A stretch of DNA of 33,937 nucleotides from Spirochaetota bacterium (GTDB lineage: Bacteria; Spirochaetota; UBA4802; UBA5550): NCBI GenBank assembly GCA_003246895.1, contig QKCL01000042.1, positions 1 through 33,937 of the forward strand. Reading direction: 5' to 3'. This document shows, in pieces, positions 16,146-24,642 of this stretch. The notes under the pieces were generated by a model. That model did no database searches. It was not told where the DNA came from and saw nothing but the letters and a program-made list of their open reading frames with translations. Within the stretch, counting starts at the first letter, position 1, and each line of letters begins with the position of its first letter. A program made the position numbers and the translations under genes.

Positions 16146-17198
16146 ATGAAAAGAATACTTTTTTTTCTGATTGCTTTTACTGTTGTATTTGCATGTTCCC
16201 AGTGGAAAGTAAACTCAATCAAATCTACGGCAATAGCTGAGATAAAAAACGGAACTACTCCCGGGAATATCCAGATAGCCAGGGACGAGTATGCTCTCAA
16301 TGACCTGACTTTCAAAATCGATATACTAAATGATAAAATTATAACCACAGACAATACCCTGAAAAGGCTTCAGGTCTTTGAAAAGGACGGGAAGCTTCAG
16401 ATGGTTATAGGTGAAACTGACAAGATTGACCGTACAAAGATCCATGCTGTCGATTTTAATTTCAGTATTCTTGGGTCCTGTACAATGGATGATAACAATA
16501 ATATTTATGTACAGAACAGGCTGGAGCCGAAGAAGGGGAAAAACGGTTACAGTGACGCAAATTTCCTTCCGTCATATATACTTGTTTTTGATAAGAAAGG
16601 ACAGCTTCAGTACACTCTTGGCAGAACAGGAACTCCGGATATCCCTTTTTTCTACATCGATAATCTCTTCGTTGACAGCAGTGACAGGCTCTTTGTTATT
16701 TCAAGAACCTTTAACAACTGGGAACTCTACAGGTTCAGGAACAAGCAGAGGGAAGTTTATATAGATTTTTCAAAAATTGACTTCAAAGAGAATGAAGGAA
16801 ATAACACATATTTGGGCAAAATTGAAAATCTTAAAGTATACAGGTCCGGGGATTCTATTGTTCTTTCCGTTGCGTACTACCATGATTTACGCTTCAAGTT
16901 CAGAAAAATTTATGAATTTTCAGTGGAGAAAAAGAAAGTTGTCCGTGAGATTACCACAATTCCGGACCCCAAGAATGTTCTTTTCAACATTGTGGATGAT
17001 AAAACCATTTATTTCTGGAACATTGACGGCAATGACATTAAATTCATGATTGTAAATGCAGAGGGAAATGTAATGAACAATATCAGACTAACCTTTGACA
17101 ACAGGAATTTCTTTTCCAAAATCATACACGACAACAAAGGGAATATCTATTCCTATCATGTAAACGGTGACTCGATAAAAATTCTGGAATGGGAATAG
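16146..17198 (+). CDS. Predicted lipoprotein, likely beta-propeller-like
   Basis: The signal sequence has a hydrophobic core and ends VVFAC, with Cys17 as the lipidated residue; this relaxed lipobox is usual for spirochaetes. The mature 334 residues contain repeated blocks of short strands with turns such as DDNNNIYVQ, DSSDRLFVIS and DNKGNIYSY spaced through the protein, resembling NHL or six-bladed propeller repeats. I do not recognise a function. AGAGGA precedes the ATG. It sits between purQ (17 bases) and the NAD(P)HX repair gene (one base), so it is transcribed with metabolic genes although it should reside in the envelope. Confidence 0.75.
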   Translation: MKRILFFLIAFTVVFACSQWKVNSIKSTAIAEIKNGTTPGNIQIARDEYALNDLTFKIDILNDKIITTDNTLKRLQVFEKDGKLQMVIGETDKIDRTKIHAVDFNFSILGSCTMDDNNNIYVQNRLEPKKGKNGYSDANFLPSYILVFDKKGQLQYTLGRTGTPDIPFFYIDNLFVDSSDRLFVISRTFNNWELYRFRNKQREVYIDFSKIDFKENEGNNTYLGKIENLKVYRSGDSIVLSVAYYHDLRFKFRKIYEFSVEKKKVVREITTIPDPKNVLFNIVDDKTIYFWNIDGNDIKFMIVNAEGNVMNNIRLTFDNRNFFSKIIHDNKGNIYSYHVNGDSIKILEWE

Positions 17199-17199
17199 C

Positions 17200-18741
17200 A
17201 TGAAGGCTGTTACGTCGGGAGAAATGTCATCAATTGACAGAAAGACAATTGATGAACTCTCCGTTCCGGGTGAGATTCTAATGAATAATGCCGGGAAGTA
17301 CGTTGCAGACTATATCCTTTCGGAAACGGATTACGGCAGTTTTCTTGTCTTCTGCGGAAAAGGCAATAATGGAGGAGATGGTTTTGCCGCAGCATATTAC
17401 CTGTGGGCAAGGTCAAAAAAGGTAAAGGTAGTGCTGACATCCTCTCCTTCAGAAATTTCTTCCACATCAGGTACTTTTTACAAAATGTGCCTTGCTTCAG
17501 GAATTGACATGGTCGATGTAGATGCGTTATCGATTGTAGATATTGATACTGATAATGTTTTGATTGTTGACTCGGTATTCGGCACAGGGTTCAAAGGTGT
17601 ACCTCATGGCAGTGCTCTCAGGGCAATAGAGCTGATGAATTCGTCGAAGTGCCCGGTGCTGGCTGTAGACCTTCCAAGCGGGCTTGAGTCAGATGGTGCA
17701 GTTAAACACAATTCAATTGTAAAGGCTCTCTGGACTGTTACTATTGGTTTGCCAAAAATTTCACTAGTCACATATCCAGGAAAGAACTATACCGGCAGGC
17801 TTGAAATCGCCGATATCGGTTTTCCATCCTTCCTGCTGAACTCTTCCGTTTTTAAAACAGAACTTATAGATTCAGTATTTGCAAAGTCAGTTTTAGAAAG
17901 CAGCCTTTCGGGAAATGCAGATATACACAAAGGTGACAGGGGCCACTGCGCGATTATCGGAGGCTTTCCGTCCATGGAGGGTGCCGGACTTCTCTGTGCA
18001 AATGGAATGTTCTCAGCCGGAATCGGACTTGTTACTCTCTTTACTCCGGAAGAATCAAGAAGAATCATTGCAGGCAGAATTCCCGAACTCATGACATTCT
18101 CAATTGACAGCTCCTCCATGAAAGATTTTACGGAATATGTCAAATGCAGAAAAATAAGGCATCTTGTAATCGGCCCGGGAATGGGCAGAAGTGAAGGTTC
18201 TCAAAAAATATTTAACTATGTCATCGAACATCTGGAAAGTATGGATTTAAAGTCTGTTGTCATTGACGGAGACGGTCTGTACTATTATTCAAAAATTTTC
18301 AGAAATAAAAAAACGGGTACCGGATGCAGCATAATCCTTACACCTCATCTCTTTGAGGCATCAAGATTTTTTGAAGGAGAGGCTCTGGATGAAATATCAA
18401 AAGACAGATATTCATATGCAGTTGAACTTTCAAGAATTACACGCACTCTTGTCCTTCTGAAGGGGCCCTGTTCTATCTGTACTGACGGTGAAAGAGTGCT
18501 GGTAAATACTTCCGGAAATTCCGGAATGGCAACTGCCGGATCCGGAGATGTGCTGTCTGGCATTATCTCCTCCATGATGTGCAGATATACTGAAAATGAA
18601 CTTCATGCACTTGCTTCGGCGGTGTTTGTTCACGGCCTGGCCGGTGATCTGGCATATGATAAATTTTCCTTTGACTGTTTCAGTTCAGGTTCTATATCTG
18701 AACACACAGGTGCAGCAATAAAAAAAATATTAAACGGTTAA
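17200..18741 (+). CDS. nnr: Bifunctional NAD(P)H-hydrate epimerase / ADP-dependent NAD(P)H-hydrate dehydratase
   Basis: The enzyme repairs hydrated NADH and NADPH. The N-terminal YjeF_N epimerase domain (about 1-215) has GNNGGDGFAAA with Asp60 and the VDLPSGLESDGA segment. The C-terminal ribokinase-like dehydratase domain (about 235-510) has HKGDRGHCAIIGG, VIGPGMG, VIDGDGLYY and the ATP-site GSGDVLSG at 447-454, where the first Thr of the usual GTGD is Ser. At 513 residues the fusion has its usual length. It starts one base after the lipoprotein stop and is followed five bases later by the YkgJ-type gene. Confidence 0.95.
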   Translation: MKAVTSGEMSSIDRKTIDELSVPGEILMNNAGKYVADYILSETDYGSFLVFCGKGNNGGDGFAAAYYLWARSKKVKVVLTSSPSEISSTSGTFYKMCLASGIDMVDVDALSIVDIDTDNVLIVDSVFGTGFKGVPHGSALRAIELMNSSKCPVLAVDLPSGLESDGAVKHNSIVKALWTVTIGLPKISLVTYPGKNYTGRLEIADIGFPSFLLNSSVFKTELIDSVFAKSVLESSLSGNADIHKGDRGHCAIIGGFPSMEGAGLLCANGMFSAGIGLVTLFTPEESRRIIAGRIPELMTFSIDSSSMKDFTEYVKCRKIRHLVIGPGMGRSEGSQKIFNYVIEHLESMDLKSVVIDGDGLYYYSKIFRNKKTGTGCSIILTPHLFEASRFFEGEALDEISKDRYSYAVELSRITRTLVLLKGPCSICTDGERVLVNTSGNSGMATAGSGDVLSGIISSMMCRYTENELHALASAVFVHGLAGDLAYDKFSFDCFSSGSISEHTGAAIKKILNG

Positions 18742-18746
18742 TATAA

Positions 18747-19130
18747 ATGGAAATTATGAACAAGCCTCCCTGCAGTGAATGCGGCGGGAGCTGCTGCAGG
18801 TATGTAGCAGTGGAAATTGACAAACCCACAAACAAGACCGATTATGACAATATTCGGTGGTATCTTGTTCACAGAAATGTGGGGGTATTTATTGATCATA
18901 ACAAAAAATGGTTTATAGAGTTCAGATCTGACTGTGAGCATCTAACCGACGCGGGGGCATGCGGAATATACAAAAAGAGACCGAAAATCTGCAGGGACCA
19001 TGGCAATTATGAAGGGGAATGTGAATACTATGACAATCCCTACCATGAATATTTTTCCACGGAGAATGATTTCCTGAAATACCTTAAAGCACGTAAAACT
19101 GAATGGAGATTCAAAAGTCTCAGGGATTGA
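18747..19130 (+). CDS. YkgJ-type cysteine-cluster protein
   Basis: The 127-residue protein belongs to the YkgJ/CxxCxxCC family, whose cysteines are thought to bind zinc or an iron-sulphur cluster. The N-terminal cluster is Cys9, Cys12, Cys16 and Cys17 (CSECGGSCC). A second set follows in CEHLTDAGACGIY and RPKICRDH, the normal family spacing. Its biochemical role is not established. ATG at 18747 or 18756 could start it; neither has a strong ribosome site. It is the last gene of the purL cluster, five bases after nnr. Confidence 0.85.
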   Translation: MEIMNKPPCSECGGSCCRYVAVEIDKPTNKTDYDNIRWYLVHRNVGVFIDHNKKWFIEFRSDCEHLTDAGACGIYKKRPKICRDHGNYEGECEYYDNPYHEYFSTENDFLKYLKARKTEWRFKSLRD

Positions 19131-19143
19131 TGCAGACTTTTGG

Positions 19144-19172
19144 GAAGCTTAATAAACGGGTTATTCTGCTTC
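19144..19172 (+). terminator. Weak hairpin after the purL cluster
   Basis: GAAGC (19144-19148) and AATAA pair with TTATT and GCTTC (19168-19172) around an internal mismatch and a five-base loop. The T-run that follows is poor (ATATTTCTC). It may act as a weak terminator between the purL cluster and the peptidase gene. Confidence 0.25.
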
Positions 19173-19214
19173 ATATTTCTCAAGTAACTGATAAAATATT
19201 CCGATTCTCATAAC

Positions 19215-20369
19215 ATGAAGATAAAATATTTACTGCTGCTGATTTTTTATATTTTCCTGTCGGGTGAGTTTCTTTTCGCCGGAGACCCGCTGTATAAATC
19301 ATTTATTATTAATTCTCTTGAAATGGAGACAGAGAATGCTCCAAAGGATGGAGATGAAGAAAAACAGGGTGAAAAAATTTTTGATGACAGTTTTTCCGGA
19401 TCTGAAGGTAAAAAGGTTAATAACTCCAGCCATGTAAAACCGGAATCCGATGCATTTCAGAAACTGAAAAAAGAGGACAGCAGATGGTATCTGAAAAGTT
19501 ACAGAGTCAGGAAAAATGATACGATCTGGGATCTGTCGCATAAATTCGGCATCAGTACAAGAATTATTGTGGAGCTTAATAATCTTAAAACTCCTTCATC
19601 AATCTATCCAGGAAAGATCTTAAAAATACCTTCACGTTCCGGCGCCAATTATGTAATCAAAAATGGTGATTCCCTGGGGAAAATCGCAGGAAATTTTAAA
19701 GTCTCCATCGGCGAAATAAAAAAGGCAAATCAAATAAACGGGTCAAGAATCATTGTGGGACGGACAATATTTATCCCCGGAGCTGCTAACATTAAGCCGG
19801 ATAAAAATGATGATACATCAGGTAAGAACAGATATATTGCAGCAAATCATTCAAACAGGAATATCCAGATAAAAAGCGAAGAAAGCTGCAGTAAAGAAAA
19901 AGAAGCAAAGGTGAATGAATATTCTCCGGTAATGAACAGAACTATAATTGAAAGCAAGAAGAATCTGAAAAAGAACAGAAGACTTGTGCTCTCCTGGCCC
20001 ATGAAAGGGCCCATTACCTCCGGTTTCGGTTTCAGAAGTCACCCCTTTACCGGTAAAAAAAGGTTTCACTGCGGACTTGATATCGGGGCGAACATAGGTT
20101 CCTCTGTAAGGGCTGCCGGAGATGGAAGAGTAATTTTCAGCGGCTGGAAGGGAGCGTACGGAAATGTAGTTGTCATAGCACACAGAGATGACTATATTAC
20201 AGTCTATGCCCATAACAGCAAACTGCTTGTCAATGAGGATCAGTTGATAAAGAAAGGCCAGGTAATCGCAAGGTCCGGAAAGACAGGAGCTGTTACCGGA
20301 GCACATCTGCATTTTGAAGTAAGGAAGGGAATAATACCGCTGAATCCAATGAGGTTTCTTGCAAAATGA
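19215..20369 (+). CDS. Exported LysM / M23-family murein endopeptidase
   Basis: This 384-residue protein cuts or binds peptidoglycan in the periplasm. It has a signal peptide of about 22 residues (core LLLLIFYIFL, ending FAG), an acidic linker, and two LysM domains at about 96-140 and 146-190. A charged linker precedes the C-terminal M23 lytic domain at about 260-380. The zinc ligands and catalytic residues are present: His285 and Asp289 in HCGLD, His333 in YAHNSK, and His364 and His366 in HLHFE. The domain is therefore expected to be active, like NlpD or MepM types. The stop overlaps the start of the TPR protein by ATGA. Confidence 0.93.
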   Translation: MKIKYLLLLIFYIFLSGEFLFAGDPLYKSFIINSLEMETENAPKDGDEEKQGEKIFDDSFSGSEGKKVNNSSHVKPESDAFQKLKKEDSRWYLKSYRVRKNDTIWDLSHKFGISTRIIVELNNLKTPSSIYPGKILKIPSRSGANYVIKNGDSLGKIAGNFKVSIGEIKKANQINGSRIIVGRTIFIPGAANIKPDKNDDTSGKNRYIAANHSNRNIQIKSEESCSKEKEAKVNEYSPVMNRTIIESKKNLKKNRRLVLSWPMKGPITSGFGFRSHPFTGKKRFHCGLDIGANIGSSVRAAGDGRVIFSGWKGAYGNVVVIAHRDDYITVYAHNSKLLVNEDQLIKKGQVIARSGKTGAVTGAHLHFEVRKGIIPLNPMRFLAK

Positions 20370-21406
20370 AAAAAATCCTGTTTTTTCTGCTTATATTTTT
20401 TTTCTATACTTCTACTTATGCAGGATACAGGTATGAATCCGATCAGTACAGGGCTACTGTATTCTTCAATCCGCATGACAAAACAGGTGTTGATGTAACC
20501 ATAAAAGGTAAAATCCTTTCACTCTCAACCAGTGAAGAACTTCAAAAAAATGACATGATAGGCGGAGTTCAGCCGAATACGAAAGTGACTGTAAGAGTTT
20601 TTTCAAACCAGGACGTTAAGGTAAATGATGAGCTGCTCGTAATAAACGACAAGAATCTTGTAGTATCAAGGTTCAGGGTCCGTCATGTCATGGATGCAAA
20701 ATCGTTCGGCACAATGGCAATTGGTTACGGGAATCTTATTCTAAGCAGAAGCGGATTCAGGGTTGTCAAAAAAGTAGAGAGTCTTGATGAGGGGGCCGCA
20801 TATCTTTATATTTCCAGAGGCAGGTATCATCTTCAGAAGGGAGATAAAGGCCGCGCCATAGAGAACTTCAAGAAAGCAATTGAACTTGAAAAAAGAAATC
20901 CGTCTGCACATATGAACCTCGGAATGGTCTATTATACTGACGGAATTTATAATTTTGCATATAGTGAACTGAAACATGCCTATGATGATCTCAATAACCT
21001 TTATGATAACCAGGATAAATTTCTGGTACTGAAAACACTGGCCGAAATCAGGTTTATTGAAACATACGATCAGTACAACATCATGAAGAATAAAGTTGCA
21101 TTCAGGAAGGAAGGTATTGATTTCTGTAAAAAGGCACTTAAGATAGATGAACAGTCAACTGACATGTTATATCTGCTGTCCGAGTACTATTACAGAGATT
21201 TCAGCAGGAAGGATGATAATCTTGCCAGAGAAACTCTGCTGAAGCTTCTAAAACAAAACGAATCCCATTCCAAAGGGGCTCTGCTTCTTGCCAGGCTGTA
21301 CATTAAACACGGTAATAAGGAGAAGGGACTGTTATATGCACGGCAGGCTCTTAAGTATTCACCGAATATGCCGGAGGCTGAAGAAATTATCAAAAGAAAC
21401 GAATAG
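20366..21406 (+). CDS. Exported TPR-repeat protein
   Basis: A 19-residue signal peptide (core ILFFLLIFFFY, ending TYA) leads a 346-residue periplasmic protein. Residues about 20-140 are a beta-rich domain I do not recognise. From about 145 on there are TPR helical pairs, clearest at DKGRAIENFKKAIELEKRN and PSAHMNLGMVYYTDG, then at about 250-346 as GIDFCKKALKID and KGLLYARQALKYSPNMPEA. TPR proteins scaffold other proteins. The ATGA overlap with the M23 peptidase gene and a GAGG ribosome site inside that gene argue for matched synthesis and perhaps a joint complex. Confidence 0.85.
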   Translation: MKKILFFLLIFFFYTSTYAGYRYESDQYRATVFFNPHDKTGVDVTIKGKILSLSTSEELQKNDMIGGVQPNTKVTVRVFSNQDVKVNDELLVINDKNLVVSRFRVRHVMDAKSFGTMAIGYGNLILSRSGFRVVKKVESLDEGAAYLYISRGRYHLQKGDKGRAIENFKKAIELEKRNPSAHMNLGMVYYTDGIYNFAYSELKHAYDDLNNLYDNQDKFLVLKTLAEIRFIETYDQYNIMKNKVAFRKEGIDFCKKALKIDEQSTDMLYLLSEYYYRDFSRKDDNLARETLLKLLKQNESHSKGALLLARLYIKHGNKEKGLLYARQALKYSPNMPEAEEIIKRNE

Positions 21407-22540
21407 TTACTTTTTCAGTTTGCCGATTAACTCGATGTGATGAGTGCATGGGAACATGTCAATCATTGTCAGTCCATCCAGTCTATAACCGTTTTTAATG
21501 AAGTCCCTGATGTCCCGTGAAAAGGTTGAAGGATTGCAGGAGACATATACAAGTATATCCGGTTCTATGAAATTGATAGTGTGTCTTGATTTTTTATGCA
21601 ACCCCGCTCTTGGCGGATCAGCGACTATGACATCTGGAAGGTCTTTGCCAGGTCTGTATTTCTCAAAGGGAATGCTTAAAAATCTGGTATTAGTAATATT
21701 ATTTATTCTGGCGTTTTCTTCTGCATATGATACAGACAATCTGTTTATCTCACAGCCTGTACCACCAGCTGAATTTTTTGCAAGATTTAATGCAAAAAAA
21801 CCACAACCCGAACCGATATCAAGAAATTTCGAATTACTATCTAGTTCACTGTATTCATATACTTTTTTAAGCATTTTTTCTCGGAGGAATTTGTTTGACT
21901 GAAAAAAATTCCATATTCCCCTTTTGTATGTAGTCCCATCTACACATTCTGTAACAGCAAAGTTATCATCTTCATTTATGGAGTGGAAGACGTTACCATT
22001 CCTATCCTCAGCAACTTTTAACTCACAATTGTCTGACATAGGTTTCAGTTCAGCGAGATATTTTTTTATACTTTCTGAAACAAGCAGGCATGAACTTTTC
22101 GGAAGTGGGACAAGAGTATTGGATCGCTTCCTGAAAAATCCTATCTCTCCATTTCTGATTTTTAAAGTGACGTGGCTCCTGTAACCCGATCTTTTTGAGC
22201 TTACAATATCAACCTCCGGTATTGAGGATGGAGATAACTTTCCTATTCTCAGGAGTTGATCAATTACAATGTTTTTTTTGAAAAGAAGTTCTGAGTCATA
22301 TTCAACATTCAGGTACGAACACCCTCCACATTGTGCAAATGCAGGGCATGCTGGATGTATCCTGAGAGGGGAAGGTTCAAGTATTTCAGATATTTCCGCC
22401 AATGAATAACTGCTGTAGTCTTCAAAGACATTGGCCTTTATAACGTCGCCTGGTATCGCGTATTCAACAAAAACAGCTTTTCCCGCGACTCTTCCCACTC
22501 CGGAACCGCCAAATGCAGGGTTTTCTATATGCAGCTTCAT
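21407..22540 (-). CDS. TrmA/RlmD-family 5-methyluridine methyltransferase
   Basis: The family uses SAM to methylate C5 of uridine in 23S rRNA or tRNA. The 377-residue protein has an N-terminal TRAM-like domain (about 1-55), a cysteine group Cys65, Cys71, Cys74 (PxFAQCGGC) that with a later cysteine should hold a 4Fe-4S cluster, the SAM motif DIGSGCG and the catalytic Cys335 in VSCNPSTF. RNA type (23S or tRNA) cannot be told from sequence; the Fe-S cluster favours the RlmC/RlmD branch. The start has GGAG just upstream. It converges on the TPR gene with zero bases between the stop codons. Confidence 0.9.
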   Translation of the reverse strand: MKLHIENPAFGGSGVGRVAGKAVFVEYAIPGDVIKANVFEDYSSYSLAEISEILEPSPLRIHPACPAFAQCGGCSYLNVEYDSELLFKKNIVIDQLLRIGKLSPSSIPEVDIVSSKRSGYRSHVTLKIRNGEIGFFRKRSNTLVPLPKSSCLLVSESIKKYLAELKPMSDNCELKVAEDRNGNVFHSINEDDNFAVTECVDGTTYKRGIWNFFQSNKFLREKMLKKVYEYSELDSNSKFLDIGSGCGFFALNLAKNSAGGTGCEINRLSVSYAEENARINNITNTRFLSIPFEKYRPGKDLPDVIVADPPRAGLHKKSRHTINFIEPDILVYVSCNPSTFSRDIRDFIKNGYRLDGLTMIDMFPCTHHIELIGKLKK

Positions 22541-22560
22541 ATTGCTCCTTTAAAATGTAA

Positions 22561-22589
22561 TTGACTCATATATTTAACAGTTGTACTCT
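22561..22589 (+). promoter_or_regulatory. Promoter candidate for the lipoprotein pair
   Basis: TTGACT at 22561-22566 is separated by 17 bases from TACTCT at 22584-22589, a four-of-six match to TATAAT. A better box TATAAA at 22592-22597 has no well-placed -35. It serves the lipoprotein gene starting at 22618. Confidence 0.4.
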
Positions 22590-22617
22590 ACTATAAAATT
22601 TCATTCAGGTATCGAAA

Positions 22618-24156
22618 ATGAAAAAAATTTTTTTTACAGTTATAATTGTTTTTCTTGTATTTTCATGCAATAAAAAAAATAATTCGGAAACAGAGCCAAA
22701 CGACAAAATGTCCCAGGCAAATCCCATTGAAATTGGGAAGACATATACCGGAAAATTGGAGACTGAAAGTGACATTGACAATTATTACTATAAGACCGGT
22801 TCAAACGAAGTACTTTCTATTTCATTGTCAGGGCTGAAAGGTGTTAACCATGCTGTAAAAATATGGAAAATTGTAAACAGTAATCCAGTTGCTATAAAAC
22901 TTATTGATGATAACAGAAAGTCATCTCCTGAAAATTTCGCAAATCTCAGTGTTGATCCAGGAGAATATATTTTTTCAATAATTCATGGCATGAAGGACCA
23001 GAAAAAAGGCAACAGTGAATCTTTTTATGAATTCACTGTTAATTCTATGGTTATACAGAATGATGAGCATGAGCCGAATGATTCTGCAGATAATGCATGC
23101 AGGATATCTCCCGGTGAGAAAAGGGGGGGATTCTTTTCTCCGGGGCTGAATTTTCTTAACAGCAGAGATAAGGATTTCAAAGAAGAGGACTGGTACTTTT
23201 TTGATATTGAAGGAGATGTGAAAGTTCCCCTGATTGTTAGTGCCGAAATATCTTCAGTGCCCTCTGTCGACTCTGTGCTTTTGCTCTACGATGAAAAATT
23301 CAATGAAATATACAGGGCGGATTTGAACATCACTGGCAGTGGGGAAAAAATTCCTGATATGACCCTGAAGAGTACTGGCAGATATTATCTGGTTGTTTAT
23401 TCAAAAAATTATCTCAGTAATACCATGAATCCATATGAGATAACAATGAATCTTAAAAGCCCGGAAACGGGCAGGGAAATGGAGCCAAATGATTCTCCAG
23501 AAAAGGCTAATATTATTGAAAATGATTTTATCAGCGGCACTGTTCTGTCACAGAACGATAAAGACTTTTTCAGACTGAATCTTCAGACCAATAAATTGAA
23601 GAAGATAATACTAAAAGGGGGAGTCGGTACAGGCATCAGGCTTGAACAGATACGTTCCGGTGAAGTTATCTCAAAATTTGATAAGACCGAAAGTGATATG
23701 AGTCTTCTGATTCCGAATATAATGATTTACCCCGGGGATAATTTTAAGATTACAGGTTCATTCAGTTCCGGAAAGGTAAATTCCTATGAACTTGCATTCT
23801 CCGATATTTCCGTCGAAGGCAACATGGAAATTGAAAATAATGATAATATTGAAAAATCAAATATTCTCAGGGATGACATTACAGGGTTCATCAGCAGGGA
23901 GGGGGACATTGATTATTTTAAAATGTTATCAGATAAAAAAGTAAAATATGAAATAACTGTTGTAGGGGTAAAGGACGGTAAGCTTTCTGTTTCCACAACA
24001 GATTCTTTGGGGTTCATTATCAGCACAATAGAGATTGACGGAGATAAAACAGCCAGATTCATTGAACTGATAAATCAGAAGGGGTATCTGGTTGTTGAGG
24101 CGAAAAGCCGGACCAGCGAAAATCCATATAAAATTACACTGAAGGAGATCAAATGA
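22618..24156 (+). CDS. Lipoprotein with four PPC-like repeats
   Basis: The signal sequence ends LVFSC with Cys17 as the lipidated residue, followed by a Lys- and Asn-rich tether. The mature part repeats a unit of about 120-135 residues starting EPND at 26-29, 152-155 and 289-292, with a degenerate ENND at 406-409. Each unit is followed by a segment with Asp-Asp/Asp-Tyr or Asp-Phe motifs (DIDNYYY, EEDWYFFD, DKDFFRL, DIDYFKM). That pattern is characteristic of bacterial pre-peptidase C-terminal (PPC) domains, jelly-roll modules that often sit beside secreted proteases. No catalytic domain is present. The stop overlaps the next lipoprotein start (ATGA). Confidence 0.8.
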   Translation: MKKIFFTVIIVFLVFSCNKKNNSETEPNDKMSQANPIEIGKTYTGKLETESDIDNYYYKTGSNEVLSISLSGLKGVNHAVKIWKIVNSNPVAIKLIDDNRKSSPENFANLSVDPGEYIFSIIHGMKDQKKGNSESFYEFTVNSMVIQNDEHEPNDSADNACRISPGEKRGGFFSPGLNFLNSRDKDFKEEDWYFFDIEGDVKVPLIVSAEISSVPSVDSVLLLYDEKFNEIYRADLNITGSGEKIPDMTLKSTGRYYLVVYSKNYLSNTMNPYEITMNLKSPETGREMEPNDSPEKANIIENDFISGTVLSQNDKDFFRLNLQTNKLKKIILKGGVGTGIRLEQIRSGEVISKFDKTESDMSLLIPNIMIYPGDNFKITGSFSSGKVNSYELAFSDISVEGNMEIENNDNIEKSNILRDDITGFISREGDIDYFKMLSDKKVKYEITVVGVKDGKLSVSTTDSLGFIISTIEIDGDKTARFIELINQKGYLVVEAKSRTSENPYKITLKEIK

Positions 24157-24584
24157 GACTGTTATCAATTTTACTGCTGACTACGTTCGTCAGCTGTACT
24201 TCTATAGAGAAAAAAATTACAAATAATAGTGAAAGTTTTGTCGGGAATAATTTCAGAATCACTATTGTCGATACGGATATAACAAATCCGGAAAAGGACA
24301 GGAGGTGTTTTTACTGGATATATATTGACAAACAGAAAGCTGGGAGAACTACTGTGGGACTTGAGTCACAGAACAAAGTTTTTGAATCAAATCTGGAACC
24401 AAATAATCATCTTGTGAGAATTGAAAAATGGATACTTGAGGATGAGCAGAAGAGATATGTTAAGCTTAATAATATTGAACAACCTAAACCGGATTTTATA
24501 TATGTTACTGTGGAAAAAAATAAAGCTTCATACATTCTTGTTAAATCGGGAAGGTACGGGAAATCTATTTTTCTGAAAAATTAA
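24153..24584 (+). CDS. Small lipoprotein of unknown function
   Basis: The 143-residue protein has a short signal sequence ending TFVSC (Cys15), a relaxed lipobox. The mature part is beta-rich (FRITIVDTDI, FYWIYIDKQ, FIYVTVEKN) and could be one small beta-sandwich domain. I do not recognise a family. A GGAG ribosome site lies in the end of the preceding gene and the start codon overlaps its stop, so the two lipoproteins are coupled and may work together. A terminator follows. Confidence 0.75.
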   Translation: MRLLSILLLTTFVSCTSIEKKITNNSESFVGNNFRITIVDTDITNPEKDRRCFYWIYIDKQKAGRTTVGLESQNKVFESNLEPNNHLVRIEKWILEDEQKRYVKLNNIEQPKPDFIYVTVEKNKASYILVKSGRYGKSIFLKN

Positions 24585-24605
24585 CAATAATTTGAATGAA
24601 TGTAA

Positions 24606-24637
24606 AAAAAGGCTGAAATGTTAATTCCAGCCTTTTT
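24606..24637. terminator. Bidirectional intrinsic terminator between lipoprotein and DUF4015 genes
   Basis: AAAAAGGCTG (24606-24615) pairs with CAGCCTTTTT (24628-24637) around a 12-base loop. The A-run before and T-run after serve both directions, fitting the convergent genes on either side. Confidence 0.85.
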
Positions 24638-24642
24638 GATTA

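Noticed and set aside
19851-20312. 153-codon minus-strand frame inside the M23 peptidase
   Set aside because: It is a shadow of the peptidase, whose zinc ligands are all in the plus-strand frame.
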